From Symbiodinium natans (Eukaryota; Sar; Dinophyceae; Suessiales; Symbiodiniaceae), in assembly GCA_905221605.1 (NCBI GenBank), contig CAJNDS010002407.1, positions 172,501 to 236,500 on the forward strand: 64,000 nt of DNA, given 5' to 3'. Shown here one piece after another: positions 54,498 through 63,640 of the stretch. Positions within the stretch are counted from its first letter, which is position 1. Each line of letters starts with the position of its first letter. A program made the translations under genes and the position numbers. The notes beneath the pieces are model-generated. The model worked only from the letters and a program-made list of their open reading frames with translations. It did not search any database and was not told where the DNA came from.

Positions 54498-54774
54498 AAA
54501 ACCGTACCCCGACATATACCCTATACTAGGCCCTGGGGATAGGTTGTTTCGGATTAGGATTTGCTGATGTCAGGTCCTTTGTTCTGTCTAGGGGTTCAGG
54601 GCGCAGGCTAGGGGGTAAACCCGAAGCCCTAAGCCCCAAACCCAAATTCCTAAACCCTAAACCCTAAACCCTAAACCCTAAACCCTAAACCCTAAACCCT
54701 AATCCCTAAACCCTAAACCCTAAACTTAAACCCTAAACCCTAAACCCTAAGCCCTGAGCCCTGAGTATGAGCCT

Positions 54775-55076
54775 TTAGGTAGACCTTATCGTCCCAGAAC
54801 CCGTCATACGCTTACATGATACATCACAAAAGGCAAGAGTCTCCCTTCCTCCGTAAAGCACTCGCGCCTCCCAACGTACGAAGGATAAGTCCACCTCACC
54901 TCTCCCAGGAGAACATGGGCGGATGATTGGTTTCAAAAGACTTGTCAAGTCAAGATTGTACAAGGGTATAGGGTTTAGGGTTTAGGGTTTAGGGTTTAGG
55001 GTCAATTTGCTACAGAAGGCAGGCGTGCGGGGTTCGGCTAGCTTGATGAACACCGGAAGAGTTCGGAACCCATCCT
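54775..55076 (+). CDS. Possible exons, strand uncertain
   Basis: 54777-54865 reads VDLIVPEPVIRLHDTSQKAR on the + strand. The minus strand is open for 62 codons over the same bases. About 55009-55076 (after TTTGCTACAG) reads KAGVRGSASLMNTGRVRNPS then TGA. Confidence 0.3.
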
Positions 55077-55225
55077 GAGGACTCTTGTGCCCTCAGGGTC
55101 CATGTACCTTATTTGTTCTGCTTGGGCCCCAAAGTCCCTATGTAGGAACGTGGCCTAAACCCTCAACCCTAAACCCTAACCCTAAACCCTGAACCCTGAC
55201 CCCAAACCCTAAACCCTAAATCTCA

Positions 55226-55649
55226 GCTGTCCGGCTTGCCCGAGGTCACCAGCATTGATCACGGCGCCGGTCGCGCCTACGGCGACTTGGTCTACGACAG
55301 GGTGTGCTTGCGCCTCAGACGTCAAGGCTTTGTGGTGCTTTACTGTAACTTTAGATCTTCACCCTTTTTGGGTTACTTGGGTTTCTTAATAAGGCAGCTA
55401 AAAGTTTAATTTTTAGCTACCCTCCTGTGTGCAGCCAAGAGACGTCAAGGGAGACATCTCGGGATTTCGCCGGCCATGCCAAGACCTGGCTCCAAAGAAG
55501 TCCTGAATGGCTTCTCTTCCTGAAGGACGACATGAACCCCAAAAAAGGTTTTAGGGTTTAGGGTTTAGGGTTTAGGGTTTAGGGTTTAGGGGTTTAGGGT
55601 TTAGGGTTTATGGTTCATGTGCCCGAATACAGATTATCGTCGCACTGGG
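55226..55649 (+). CDS. Exons interrupted by a MITE-6 insertion
   Basis: Exon from 55226 (after AAATCTCAG) reads LSGLPEVTSIDHGAGRAYGD then LVYDR to 55301, followed by GTGTGC. After the element (55328-55439) an exon from about 55442 reads TSRETSRDFAGHAKTWLQRS then PEWLLFLKDDMNPKK, ending AAG|GTTTTAGGG. Both look strongly coding and share phase if the acceptor is CCAAGAG. A 16-nt micro-exon may follow (55634-55649, ATACAG|...|GTATGT). Function unknown. Confidence 0.55.
55328..55439. mobile_element. MITE-6 copy with 11-bp target duplication
   Basis: CTTTGTGGTGC to GTGCAGCCAAG, flanked exactly by AGACGTCAAGG on both sides (55317-55327 and 55440-55450). The clearest target-site duplication in the window. 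Confidence 0.92.
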
Positions 55650-55944
55650 TATGTGATCCCCGTTTCAGGGTTCTTTTGGTCCCCAAGGTAAAGGGATGTA
55701 CGTGAGTAGCACGCTAGCAGCTTGAACTGTGAGCTCGAACATTGTGATGATGCCGTAGTTGCCCCGGCTACACCCGAAACCCCAAACCCTAAACCTTAAA
55801 CCCTATAAACCCTATAAACCCTAACCCCTAAACCCTGGCCCAGAATCCACGTACGTATAGGGCCATGTATACAGACGCTTGTCGCTAAAGTAGAATTTGA
55901 ATCAAAACCCTCAACTCAGCCCGAAGCCCCAAGCCCCAAGCCCC

Positions 55945-56072
55945 AAACCCTAAACCCTAAACCCTAAACCCTAAACCCTAAACCCTAAACCCTAAACCCT
56001 AAACCCTAAACCCTAAACCCTAAACCCTAAACCCTAAACCCTAAACCCTAAACCCTAAACCCTAAACCCTAA
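55945..56072. repeat. Long perfect CCCTAAA array
   Basis: About 18 CCCTAAA units ending at the exon at about 56071-56163. Orientation is CCCTAAA upstream of the exon with TTTAGGG following it, the commonest arrangement here. Confidence 0.95.
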
Positions 56073-56163
56073 GCGGCAGGCTTCGGAGGCATTGCGCGGC
56101 AGGCGCAGTGCGCCGACCTTGGCTTCGTCGGAGTCTGAAACCCAGTGGCGGCATCTGTCGTGT
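56071..56163 (+). CDS. Exon between opposed arrays
   Basis: Two frames look coding: KRQASEALRGRRSAPTLASS... to TGTG|GTTTAG, or, after CGGCAG, FGGIARQAQCADLGFVGV then TGA. CCCTAAA upstream, TTTAGGG downstream. Confidence 0.4.
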
Positions 56164-56349
56164 GGTTTAGGGTTCAGGGTTTAGGGCTGAGGGCTCAGGG
56201 TTTAGGGTTTAGGCCTGGGTTTTAGGGGGTTTAGGGTTTAGGGTTTAGGGCTTTAGGGTTTTCATGAGGGTTTAGGGTTCTAGGGTTCTAGGGTTCCAGG
56301 GTTCTAGGGTTTTAAGGGTTTAGGGTTTAGGGTTTAGAGTCCAGGGTTT

Positions 56350-56959
56350 ACCTAGAGGGCGTGCTCTGATCGTCTGTGCTATATACTTGCCACTGCTGGT
56401 CTGGATAGTTTATCCTACATATTGGAATTGGGGAGAATATTGCTAAAATTGCAGCTCCTGCAAAATGTTTTAAGCCCAAAGTAGGGCCTTATTCCTTTTT
56501 TCTACGGGTTTAGGTTCGCACATCAGCCCCTCTAAAACAAAAAGGGCACCCTTTTTCATTCCTAGTTTAATCTTGGGTCTAGATTGTGACCTATGGACTC
56601 TTGCTTTAGGTTTTGAGACCCGGCGACCACACAACCAAAGGTTCGGGGCTAAATTTCCAGCCTCTCGGAAACGCTTGGATCTTACATGATGAGGCTTCAG
56701 CTCAACTCAACTCACGTTTTTTTTGGGTTTAGGGTTTAGGGTTTAGGGTTTAGGGTTTAGGGTTTAGGGTTGAAAATGAGGCTTCAGGTCGAGACGGAGC
56801 TTTTTATCATCTACTTGGGGCCCCAAAGTCCCTCCATAGGCAGTACTTGAAGGCCCAAGTGGACCCTTGGGGCTTCACAGCTTGAGCTCTTGCAGAGGTT
56901 TGTGTTCTCGGGCCCCTTCTTCTGCCGCCCTCACCCAGGGACACCGGTTGACTACTCCT
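56350..56959 (+). CDS. Three probable exons, one membrane-spanning
   Basis: About 56350-56432 reads GRALIVCAIYLPLLVWIVYP then TYWNWGEYC and TAA, a transmembrane stretch. About 56613-56690, after TGCTTTAG, reads FETRRPHNQRFGAKFPASRK then TGA. About 56886-56959, after GCTTCACAG, reads LELLQRFVFSGPFFCRPHPG. A MITE-3 (56471-56582) and a truncated MITE-2 lie between. Confidence 0.4.
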
Positions 56960-57104
56960 TAAACCCTAAACCCTAAACCCTAAACCCTAAACCCTAAACC
57001 CTAGACCCTAAACCCTAAGCCCTAAGCCCTAAGCCCTAAGCCCTAAGCCCTAAGCCCTAAGCCCTAAGCCCTAAGCCCTAAGCCCTAAGCCCTAAGCCCA
57101 AGGC

Positions 57105-57735
57105 TACCCTGTAGGACCCCTCCCATCGAGAGCACAATACCCACGAGCCACCAGCTTGACCATGCTGCGCCACCCCGCGAACTTTGTGCCGACCTGCTTG
57201 GACCCTTTGAACCCTAAACCCTAAACCCTAAACCCTAAACCCTAAACCCTAAACCCTAAACCCTAAACCCTAAACCCTAAACCCTAAACCCTAAACCCTA
57301 AACCCTAAACCCTAAACCCTAAACCCTAAACCCTAAACCCTAAACCCTAAACCCTAAACCCTAAACCCTAAACCCTAAACCCTAAACCCAACCTATATGT
57401 ACCAGGTCACAAATATGAGCGATGTCCCCTTCCGGGACATGATGCAGGACGGATTGGTAGGCGCCTCCGTGGAGCAGGGGGGGACGGTTTCCTAAACCCT
57501 AAACCCTAAACCCTAAACCCTAAACCCTAAACCCTAAACCCTAAACCCTAAACCCTAAACCCTAAACCCTCAACCCACCCCTTTCCTGTGGGGTATGCAA
57601 CCTTTACGCTTTTGTAAGCTGTAAGAGCCATTTTCGCGGTGTGCGGGCGGGAATTGATGCCGAAACTGCCGGGCTTAGCCCCTAACCTACCCCCCAAAGA
57701 AAAGGAACTGAACCCTGAATTCCTAAAAACCCTAC
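57105..57735 (+). CDS. Probable exons around long CCCTAAA arrays
   Basis: About 57173-57206 reads MLRHPANFVPTCLDPL. 57393-57495 reads MYQVTNMSDVPFRDMMQDGL then VGASVEQGGTVS, its TAA lying in the first CCCTAAA unit. About 57639-57735 reads CGRELMPKLPGLAPNLPPKE before a poly-C/poly-A region. Confidence 0.4.
57209..57389. repeat. Long perfect CCCTAAA array
   Basis: About 25 nearly perfect CCCTAAA units, one of the longest uninterrupted arrays. It follows a probable exon (57105-57205) and precedes another (57393-57495). Little decay suggests it is young or kept homogeneous. Confidence 0.95.
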
Positions 57736-58060
57736 CCCCCCCCCCCCCCCGCGCCCCGCGCCCCAAAAAAAAAAAAAAAATAATAACAAAAAAAATTATC
57801 AGGTCGCAGGCTCAAACTGTCAAGCAGGCCCCCCCCCCCCCCCCCCCGCAAAAAAACACATACACACACACACACACAAAAGAAGATAAGAATACAGGCT
57901 CAAATATAAGCAGCAACACCCCCGCCCCCCCCCCTCCAAAAAAACAAAAGAAGTAATAATCACAATAATAGAGAAGAAGAACAGGAAGAATACAAGAATA
58001 ACAGGCTCAAATGTAAGCAGCACCTCCCCCCCCCAAAAAAAACTAGAAGAGGGATGGCCC
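57735..58060. repeat. Poly-C plus A-rich simple repeats, three related units
   Basis: Three units, each poly-C then A-rich (AAAAAACAAAAGAAG type), each containing a version of AGGCTCAAATATAAGCAGC. The tag recurs near 60492, and a similar poly-C/A-rich unit starts at 63883. No gene seen. Confidence 0.8.
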
Positions 58061-58186
58061 GAAAGCATCGATTTGCCGTGCGTTGACTCCATGCAGTTGA
58101 CTCTTTGCAGCCGAAGTGTGTGCACTTGGACAAATGTATGCACTTACATGGTTGCATAGTCACTTGTACACTGCACTTGTCTGATT

Positions 58187-60000
58187 TGCGATGGTTTTGG
58201 AACCAGCGAATTCGGGGACCATGGTATACTTGCGATGCTTGGAACCAGCGAATTCGGGGACCATGGTTTTCGCGATGGTTTTTGGAACCAGCGAATTCGG
58301 GGACCATGGTTTTTGCGATGGTTTTGGAACCAGCGAATTCGGGGACCATGGTATTTGCGATGCTTTGGAAACAGCGAATTCGGGGACCATGGTATTTGCG
58401 ATGGTTTTGGAACCACGATATTTACGAGGTTTTCGAGGCCCCGGAAGTCGAGTCCCATGATATTTGCGAGGTTTTCGAGGAATTCGAGTCCCACGATATT
58501 TGCGAGGTTTTGGAGGCCCCGGAATTCGAGTCCCACGACATTTGCAAGGGTTTCGAGGAATTCGAGTCCCGCGATATTTGCGATGGTTTTTTGCGACACG
58601 CAAGCTCCGGGTGTCCGCGGCGGGAATGCTATTTGCGAGGTTTTCAAGTATGTCCGGGTTACCATGCTATTTGCGGCGATTTCATGCGCCCAGATGTCCG
58701 TTACCACGCTATTTGCGGCGTTTTCAAGCGCCCAGATGTCCGTTACCATGCTATTTGCAGTGTTTTCAAGCGCCCAGATGTCCGTTACCATGCTATTTGC
58801 GGCGATTTCATGCGCCCAGATGTCCGTTACCATGCTATTGGCGGTGTTTTCATTAAACTTGCAGTGTTTTCAAGCGCCCAGATGTCCGTTACCATGCTAT
58901 TTGCGGCGTTTTCATGCGCCCAGATGTCCGTTACCATGCTATTTGCGGTGTTTTCAAGCGGCCAGATGTCCGTTACCATGCTATTTGCGGTGTTTTCAAG
59001 CGGCCAGATGTCCGTTACCGTGCTATTTGCGGTGTTTTCAAGCGGCCAGATGTCCGTTACCATGCTATTTGCGGTGTTTTCAGACGCCCAGGGCGTCCGC
59101 GGCGCACTATACGTCTGTACTACAAAAAGTCGACTTTCCAGCCACGGAAGCTCCGCGTGTGCGCGGCGTACTACGTGAGTACTACAAAAAGTCGACTTTC
59201 CAGCCACGGAAGCTCTGGGCGTCCCCGGCGTACTATACGTCTGTACTACAAAAGTCGACTTTCCAGCCACGGAAGCTCCGCGCGTGCGCGGCGTACTACG
59301 TTTGCGCTACAAAGGTCGACTTTCCAGCCACGAAGCTCCGGGCGTCCCCGGCGTACTAAACGTCTGTACTACAAAAGTCGACATTCCAGCTACGGAAGCT
59401 CCGCGTGTCCGCGGCGTACTACGTTTGTACTACAAAAATCGACTTTCCAGCCACGGAAGCTCCGGGCGTCCCCTGCGTACTACATTTGTACTACAAAACT
59501 CGATTTTCCAGCCACGGAAGTCCACGGCGTACTACGTCTGTACTACACAAGTCGAAAAACAAATGCAAAAAACGCAAAAACACTACGGTTTTAGCACCGC
59601 GACCACGCGAAAACCCGCAGAGGGGTTACGTTTGCATGTCAAGAAACGCAAAAACACGAGGGTTTTGGCACCGCGCCAACGCCGAAACCCGCAGAGGGGT
59701 TACGTTTGTTTGTCAAAAAAGGCCAAAACACGATGGTTTTGGCACCGCGCCAACGCCGAAACCCGCAGAGGGTTGTCTGCGGCCACGGAAAAAAGTTCCA
59801 AAAACGACGGTTTTAGCACCGCGACCCGGCGATCACCCGCAGAGGGTTGTCCGCGGACACAAAGAAACGTAAAAAAACGACGGTTTTGGCACCGCGACCA
59901 CGCCGAAACCCGCAGAGGGTTGTCCGCGCAAATCAAGAAACGTAAAAAACCGACGGTTTTAGCACCGCGACCACGCCGAAACCCGCAGAGGGTTGCAATC
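58187..60000. repeat. Composite minisatellite, five unit classes in succession
   Basis: Class 1 (58187-58410): about 42-bp units with ACCAGCGAATTCGGGGACC, about 5 copies. Class 2 (58411-58600): GGAATTCGAGTCCCACGATA. Class 3 (58630-59090): CGCCCAGATGTCCGTTACCA, about 10 copies. Class 4 (59100-59550): about 62-bp units with GTCGACTTTCCAGCCACGGA, about 7 copies. Class 5 (59570-60000): about 70-bp units with CCGAAACCCGCAGAGGGTT, about 6 copies. Neighbouring classes share hinge words (ATTTGCG, then ACGTTTG). Frames of up to 374 codons arise because the periods avoid stops; I do not call them genes. Confidence 0.9.
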
Positions 60001-60039
60001 CCGATTGGCGATGTCAACCCAGCCCGCCGCCTTAGAAAG

Positions 60040-60080
60040 AGTAATTTTAATTAGAAAGAGTAATTTTAATTTAGAAATCT
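60040..60080. repeat. Short A/T-rich direct repeat
   Basis: AGAAAGAGTAATTTTAATT occurs twice in tandem, between the composite minisatellite and the 14-bp minisatellite. Confidence 0.9.
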
Positions 60081-60132
60081 AGGACTGGGTACGAAGGTCT
60101 ACTAAATTCTACGTAAATCTCGCACTTTCTAT

Positions 60133-60375
60133 TCACTTCAACTTCACTCTATGCAATTCACTCTATGCACTTCACTCTATGCAATTCACTCTATGCAATT
60201 CACTCTATGCACTTCACTCTATGCACTTCACTCTATGCACTTCACTCTATGCACTTCACTCTATGCACTTCACTCTATGCACTTCACTCTATGCGCTTCA
60301 CTCTATGCACTTCACTCTATGCACTTCACTCTATGCACTTCACTCTATGCACTTCACTCTATGCACTTCAGTCTA
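60133..60375. repeat. 14-bp minisatellite (CACTTCACTCTATG)
   Basis: About 17 units with rare changes (CAATTCACTCTATG). All three + frames are open because 14-bp units shift frame in turn; no gene called. Followed by an (AT)n run at 60430-60448. Confidence 0.97.
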
Positions 60376-60523
60376 TGTTGTTGTGTCAGGGGGCTCCGCA
60401 CGGAAGAACCCTTCGCGATGCTTTCGGGAAAAAATATATATATATATATCTACATGAAACTAAAATAGAATAAAACAAAATACAATAGTAAAGGCTCAAA
60501 TACGAGCAGAACAAATACGCCTC

Positions 60524-60661
60524 AATGAAAAAGCAACTCCCGGCCAGGCCTGGGTCTTTCGCCAAAATTGGGTTTAACCCCAAACCCTAAACCCTAAACC
60601 CTAAACCCTAAACCCTAAACCCTAATGAAAAAAGAAACTCCCGGCAGGCCTGGGTCTCTCG
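60524..60661. repeat. CCCTAAA array between 39-bp direct repeats
   Basis: AATGAAAAAGCAACTCCCGG...TCTTTCGC (60524-60562) and AATGAAAAAAGAAACTCCCG...TCTCTCGC (60623-60661) flank a CCCTAAA array. The second copy ends at the acceptor of the exon at 60665. Confidence 0.9.
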
Positions 60662-60664
60662 CAG

Positions 60665-60728
60665 CTGGCCGCCAATCCCATCTTCCACGTGCTCAGCCGC
60701 CCGGGCCCCCCAGCCGTCCGGGCTTCGG
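60665..60728 (+). CDS. Exon, unknown
   Basis: After TCTCTCGCAG: LAANPIFHVLSRPGPPAVRA, donor G|GTTAGGG. GC-rich third positions; phase 0 in, phase 1 out. Confidence 0.5.
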
Positions 60729-60739
60729 GTTAGGGTTTA

Positions 60740-61080
60740 GGGTTTGGGGTATAGGGTTTCGGGCTTAGGGCTTGGGGCTTAGGGCTTAGGGTTTCGGGCT
60801 TAGGGCTTGGGGCTTAGGGCTTCGGGCTTAGGGGTTGGGGCTTAGGGCTTAGGGCTTAGGGCTTAGGGCTTAGGGCTTAGGGCTTAGGGCTTAGGGCTTA
60901 GGGCTTAGGGCTTAGGGCTTAGGGCTTAGGGCTTAGGGCTTAGGGCTTAGGGCTTAGGGCTTAGGGCTTAGGGCTTAAAGCCTTTTCTTAGGGCTTACGG
61001 CTTAGGGCTGAGGGCTTAGGGCTTGGGGCTTGGGGCTTGGGGCTTAGGGCCTTTTCTTAGGGCTTAGGGCTTAGGGCTAG
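60740..61080. repeat. Variant array GGGCTTA
   Basis: About 40 units, mostly GGGCTTA (a one-base telomere variant), homogeneous from 60829 to 60979. The reverse-strand counterpart GCCCTAA occurs at 57016-57099. Confidence 0.95.
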
Positions 61081-61101
61081 GGTTTAGGACTCTTTCGAAG
61101 T

Positions 61102-61503
61102 ATTTGAAAGACGCCTGATGGCTTGGGGATTCAGCAAAAAGGGGTGCACGTCATAGACCATCTTATTCTGTAACCCTAAACCCTAAACCCTAAACCCTAA
61201 ACCCGCGACAACAGCTCCAGGATTGGATCTTTCCGGCTTAAGCCACAGCTTCGGGGTCTTCTTGGGCGCCGGGCGCCCCTGAAATGCCGTTCACGAGGTG
61301 GCGGTATCAGACTTGGGGTGTTTCGGGCAGGTTCAGGTAGGTTTAGGGTTTAGGGTTTAGGGTTTAGGGTTTAGGGTTTAGGGTTTAGGGTTTAGGGTTT
61401 AGGGTTTAGGGTTTAGGGTTTAGGGTTTAGGGTTTAGGGTTTAGGGTCTAACGCATTGACGGCCATTGTTGGTCTTGCTTGCACCTTCAGCTCGGTCCCA
61501 AGC
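61102..61503 (+). CDS. Three possible exons, unknown
   Basis: About 61102-61158: FERRLMAWGFSKKGCTS then TAG. About 61207-61331: SSRIGSFRLKPQLRGLLGRR then APLKCRSRGGGIRLGVFRA, donor GTTCAG. About 61445-61503: ALTAIVGLACTFSSVPS then TGA, hydrophobic. Confidence 0.4.
61338..61446. repeat. Long perfect TTTAGGG array
   Basis: About 15 perfect TTTAGGG units directly after a probable exon end (61331) and before a probable hydrophobic exon (61445-61503). Confidence 0.95.
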
Positions 61504-61645
61504 TGAGGATAACTACAGGGTGGCGACGCATGAGCCCTTCATGCTTGCCTAAACTTCAACCCTGCCAAGGGTTCTGTAGGGAAAACTTGCCCTTAAAATT
61601 CTTCAGCCCTCAATGGCTCAAGCACGTGAATCCTTAAAGCTCTGA

Positions 61646-61836
61646 CCCTAAGGGATCATGTACCTCATGATATATATATATATAATTGAGCCCCACAGTC
61701 CCTACATAGGAAGTACTTTATGGCACTAAGGGTTCATGTCAATGTACCTCATGATTATATACCTGAGCCCCAAAGTGCCTACATAGCAAGTACTCTATGG
61801 CCCAAGTATTTCCTATTTAGGGACATGGACACTGAG
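61646..61836. mobile_element. Two overlapping MITE-2 copies
   Basis: A left-hand copy (from AGGGATCATGTACC) carries a (TA)n run and breaks off into a second, complete copy ending GGACATGGACACTGAGGG. Confidence 0.75.
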
Positions 61837-61947
61837 GGCTATATATCTTTTGGTAGCCCAGGGGTACCCTTTACCCTTTTTTTGGTTCAAGGTTCCTTAT
61901 AAGGTGACCAACCCAAAAAGGGTACCCTTATGGCAATATGGTTCCTG

Positions 61948-62255
61948 GGGCATCAAGAAGTGCTAAACCTCAAGCCCCTGACGCCCTGGCTCCTACTCTA
62001 GACCTTTCAATCCCCAGACGAAGCCCCAAAAGCCCTGCGCAAAGCGCTCTGTTCCGGGATAAGATCTCCCTTTATATGTTTAGGGTAACTTTCCAAAAAG
62101 GGGGGGCAGTAGGGTTTAGGCTTTTGGGTTTAGGGTTTAGGGCTCATAGTTCTGACCCTGCCCATCCCAAAGCTTGACGCCTGAACCGTCCTCAGGCCAA
62201 AGGTGGAGAGCTCTCCCTTGGCGGCCCGAACCCTGCGCGCCTGCAAGGCAAGTCA
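61948..62255 (+). CDS. Two probable exons, Ser/Pro-rich, unknown
   Basis: About 61948-62070 reads RSAKPQAPDALAPTLDLSIP then RRSPKSPAQSALFRDKIS, starting at the right end of a MITE-5. About 62200-62255, after GTCCTCAG, reads AKGGELSLGGPNPARLQGK. Confidence 0.4.
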
Positions 62256-62395
62256 GTGGGGATCGGGATCCACAAAAAAAGAAGGATCAACGAATACAAT
62301 AAGCAGAATCAATATGAAAGCAAGCCCTAAACCCTAAACCCTACACGCAAACCCTCGGTTGTTGATTGAAATTGATCCTTTTTTATTTGTTTTTT

Positions 62396-62779
62396 GATGC
62401 GGCAGCCGAGGGTCCGTGAGCCTGGGAAAATTCTACGGAGGAGGGTTTTGGGTTTAGGGCTTCCAGGGTTTAGGGATATTTTGCATCGACCCACTGCCGA
62501 TGACAGTCAGAAACAAATCTCGCGGTCTCAACTTCTAGGACCGGGAGTAGGCCCTTTTTTTCCTTTTTGTTGTGAGGTTCCCTTATAATCCCCTTGAAAC
62601 CAAAAGGGTACCCTTTTTATTCCCAGGTAAGTCCCGGTCTAGACTTGATTTGCAAAGCTCCACCTAAATCCTGCTCCAGATGCATGCTGTCGTCCGGTCC
62701 TGGAACGGGCATCAGTCATTTGTTGACTCGTGTGCATGGATCAACTCCTAGGTCTGCGTCCCTCAACCTAAATCCCTAG
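62396..62779 (+). CDS. Gene split by a MITE-3 acting as an intron
   Basis: A Met-initiated segment (about 62397-62444, MRQPRVREPGKILRR) precedes GGTTTTGGG. The exon from 62475 reads DILHRPTADDSQKQISRSQL to CTAG at 62538, where MITE-3 begins. Directly after the element's terminal CTAG (62642) the exon resumes DLICKAPPKSCSRCMLSSGP and reaches TAG at 62777-62779. Removing 62539-62642 gives one continuous 66-codon frame. Cys-rich; family unknown. Confidence 0.55.
62535..62642. mobile_element. MITE-3 copy behaving as an introner
   Basis: Ends CTAGGACCGGGAGTAGG and GTCCCGGTCTAG; CTAG lies at both edges. The excised part would begin GA and end AG; an alternative GT donor (GTAGGCCC) lies 8 bases in but would not keep the frame. 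Confidence 0.8.
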
Positions 62780-62835
62780 AAAAAGAAGCAGCTTACAAAG
62801 GGTTTAGGGTTTGCCAGGGCTTTGGCTTCTTCAGG

Positions 62836-63029
62836 GAGCACCGGCCCTGCACCCTATCAACCCACTGCTCTTCCAACCCGGCCACGAAATTCTTCAAACC
62901 CGAAACCCTAAACCCTAAACCCAAAACCCTAATCCCCAACCCTGTACCCTACTGCAAGGTGGCAAGGCGCCCTTCAACTGGGCCCCGGTGCATCAGCCGG
63001 AGGTGTGCGAGCGGGGCTTGGGGCACTAA
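62836..63029 (+). CDS. Two probable exons, unknown
   Basis: About 62836-62900, after TTCTTCAG, reads STGPAPYQPTALPTRPRNSS. 62959-63029, after CTGCAAG, reads GKAPFNWAPVHQPEVCERGL then GH and TAA, with almost only G/C at third positions. Confidence 0.45.
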
Positions 63030-63204
63030 ACGCCCCACAATGGGTTTCGGTCTGAGGGTTTAGGGTTTAGGGTTAGGGTTTAGGGTTTAGGGTTGAGTGT
63101 ATTTGTGGTTCCTGGGGTTCAGGGGTTTTGGGCTTTGTTTTAAAGGTTCAGGGGCAGGGGCTTGGGGTTTAAGAGGTTTCCTTGTTTTCAAAGGGTTTAG
63201 GGTT

Positions 63205-63442
63205 TTGAAGTCTGTGATCTGACCTATCTGCTGGATCTGAACGAGGGGTTTAGGGTTAAGGGGTTTAGGGTAGGGTTTAGGGCTTCGGGTTTCTGGTTTA
63301 GGGTTTGGGTTTTAGGGTTTAGGGTTTAGGGTGGAGGGTGTAGGAACTCATATGGGACCGCTTTGGAGGATGGCTACTGGCAGTTCTCGATTGCGGGCAT
63401 ACGCATCGGGAACCACACCCTCTCTGCTTGCCACAGCCTTGG
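63205..63442 (+). CDS. Pepsin-type aspartyl protease exon (family A1)
   Basis: Exon 63344-63442 (after GGGTGTAG, ending TTGG|GTGACC) reads NSYGTALEDGYWQFSIAGIR then IGNHTLSACHSL. The pattern GYWQF-x-I-x-G-I followed by a cysteine is that of the strand preceding the second catalytic Asp loop in pepsin-like proteases; the D-T-G loop itself should be in the next exon, probably beyond the window. A short exon VCDLTYLLDLNEG (63208-63247) may belong with it. Family assignment rests on one exon. Confidence 0.5.
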
Positions 63443-63526
63443 GTGACCTCGTGGTTGCCTAGGGCTTCTAGGTTTCCTTATAAGCCATCTTGTTTAGGGC
63501 TTGGGGTTTGGGGTTTTAGGGTTTAT

Positions 63527-63640
63527 GGGACCCAGAGTAGGTACTTATTTCCTTTTTTCAGGGTTGAGGTTCTCTTAAAATCCTCTTGAAACCAAAATAA
63601 AAGGGTACCCTTATTAGTCCTAGATTACTCCTGGGTCTAG
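63527..63640. mobile_element. MITE-3 copy
   Basis: GGGACCCAGAGTAGG to ACTCCTGGGTCTAG, downstream of the protease exon. Beyond 63640 I see only short repeats, a poly-C run (63885-63902) and an A-rich tail. Confidence 0.85.

Noticed and set aside
58235-59359. 374-codon open frame as a gene
   Set aside because: It is wholly minisatellite; overlapping frames of similar length exist on both strands, with no splice signals or codon bias.
60151-60473. Three overlapping frames of 92-105 codons
   Set aside because: A 14-bp minisatellite reads the same peptide in all three frames.
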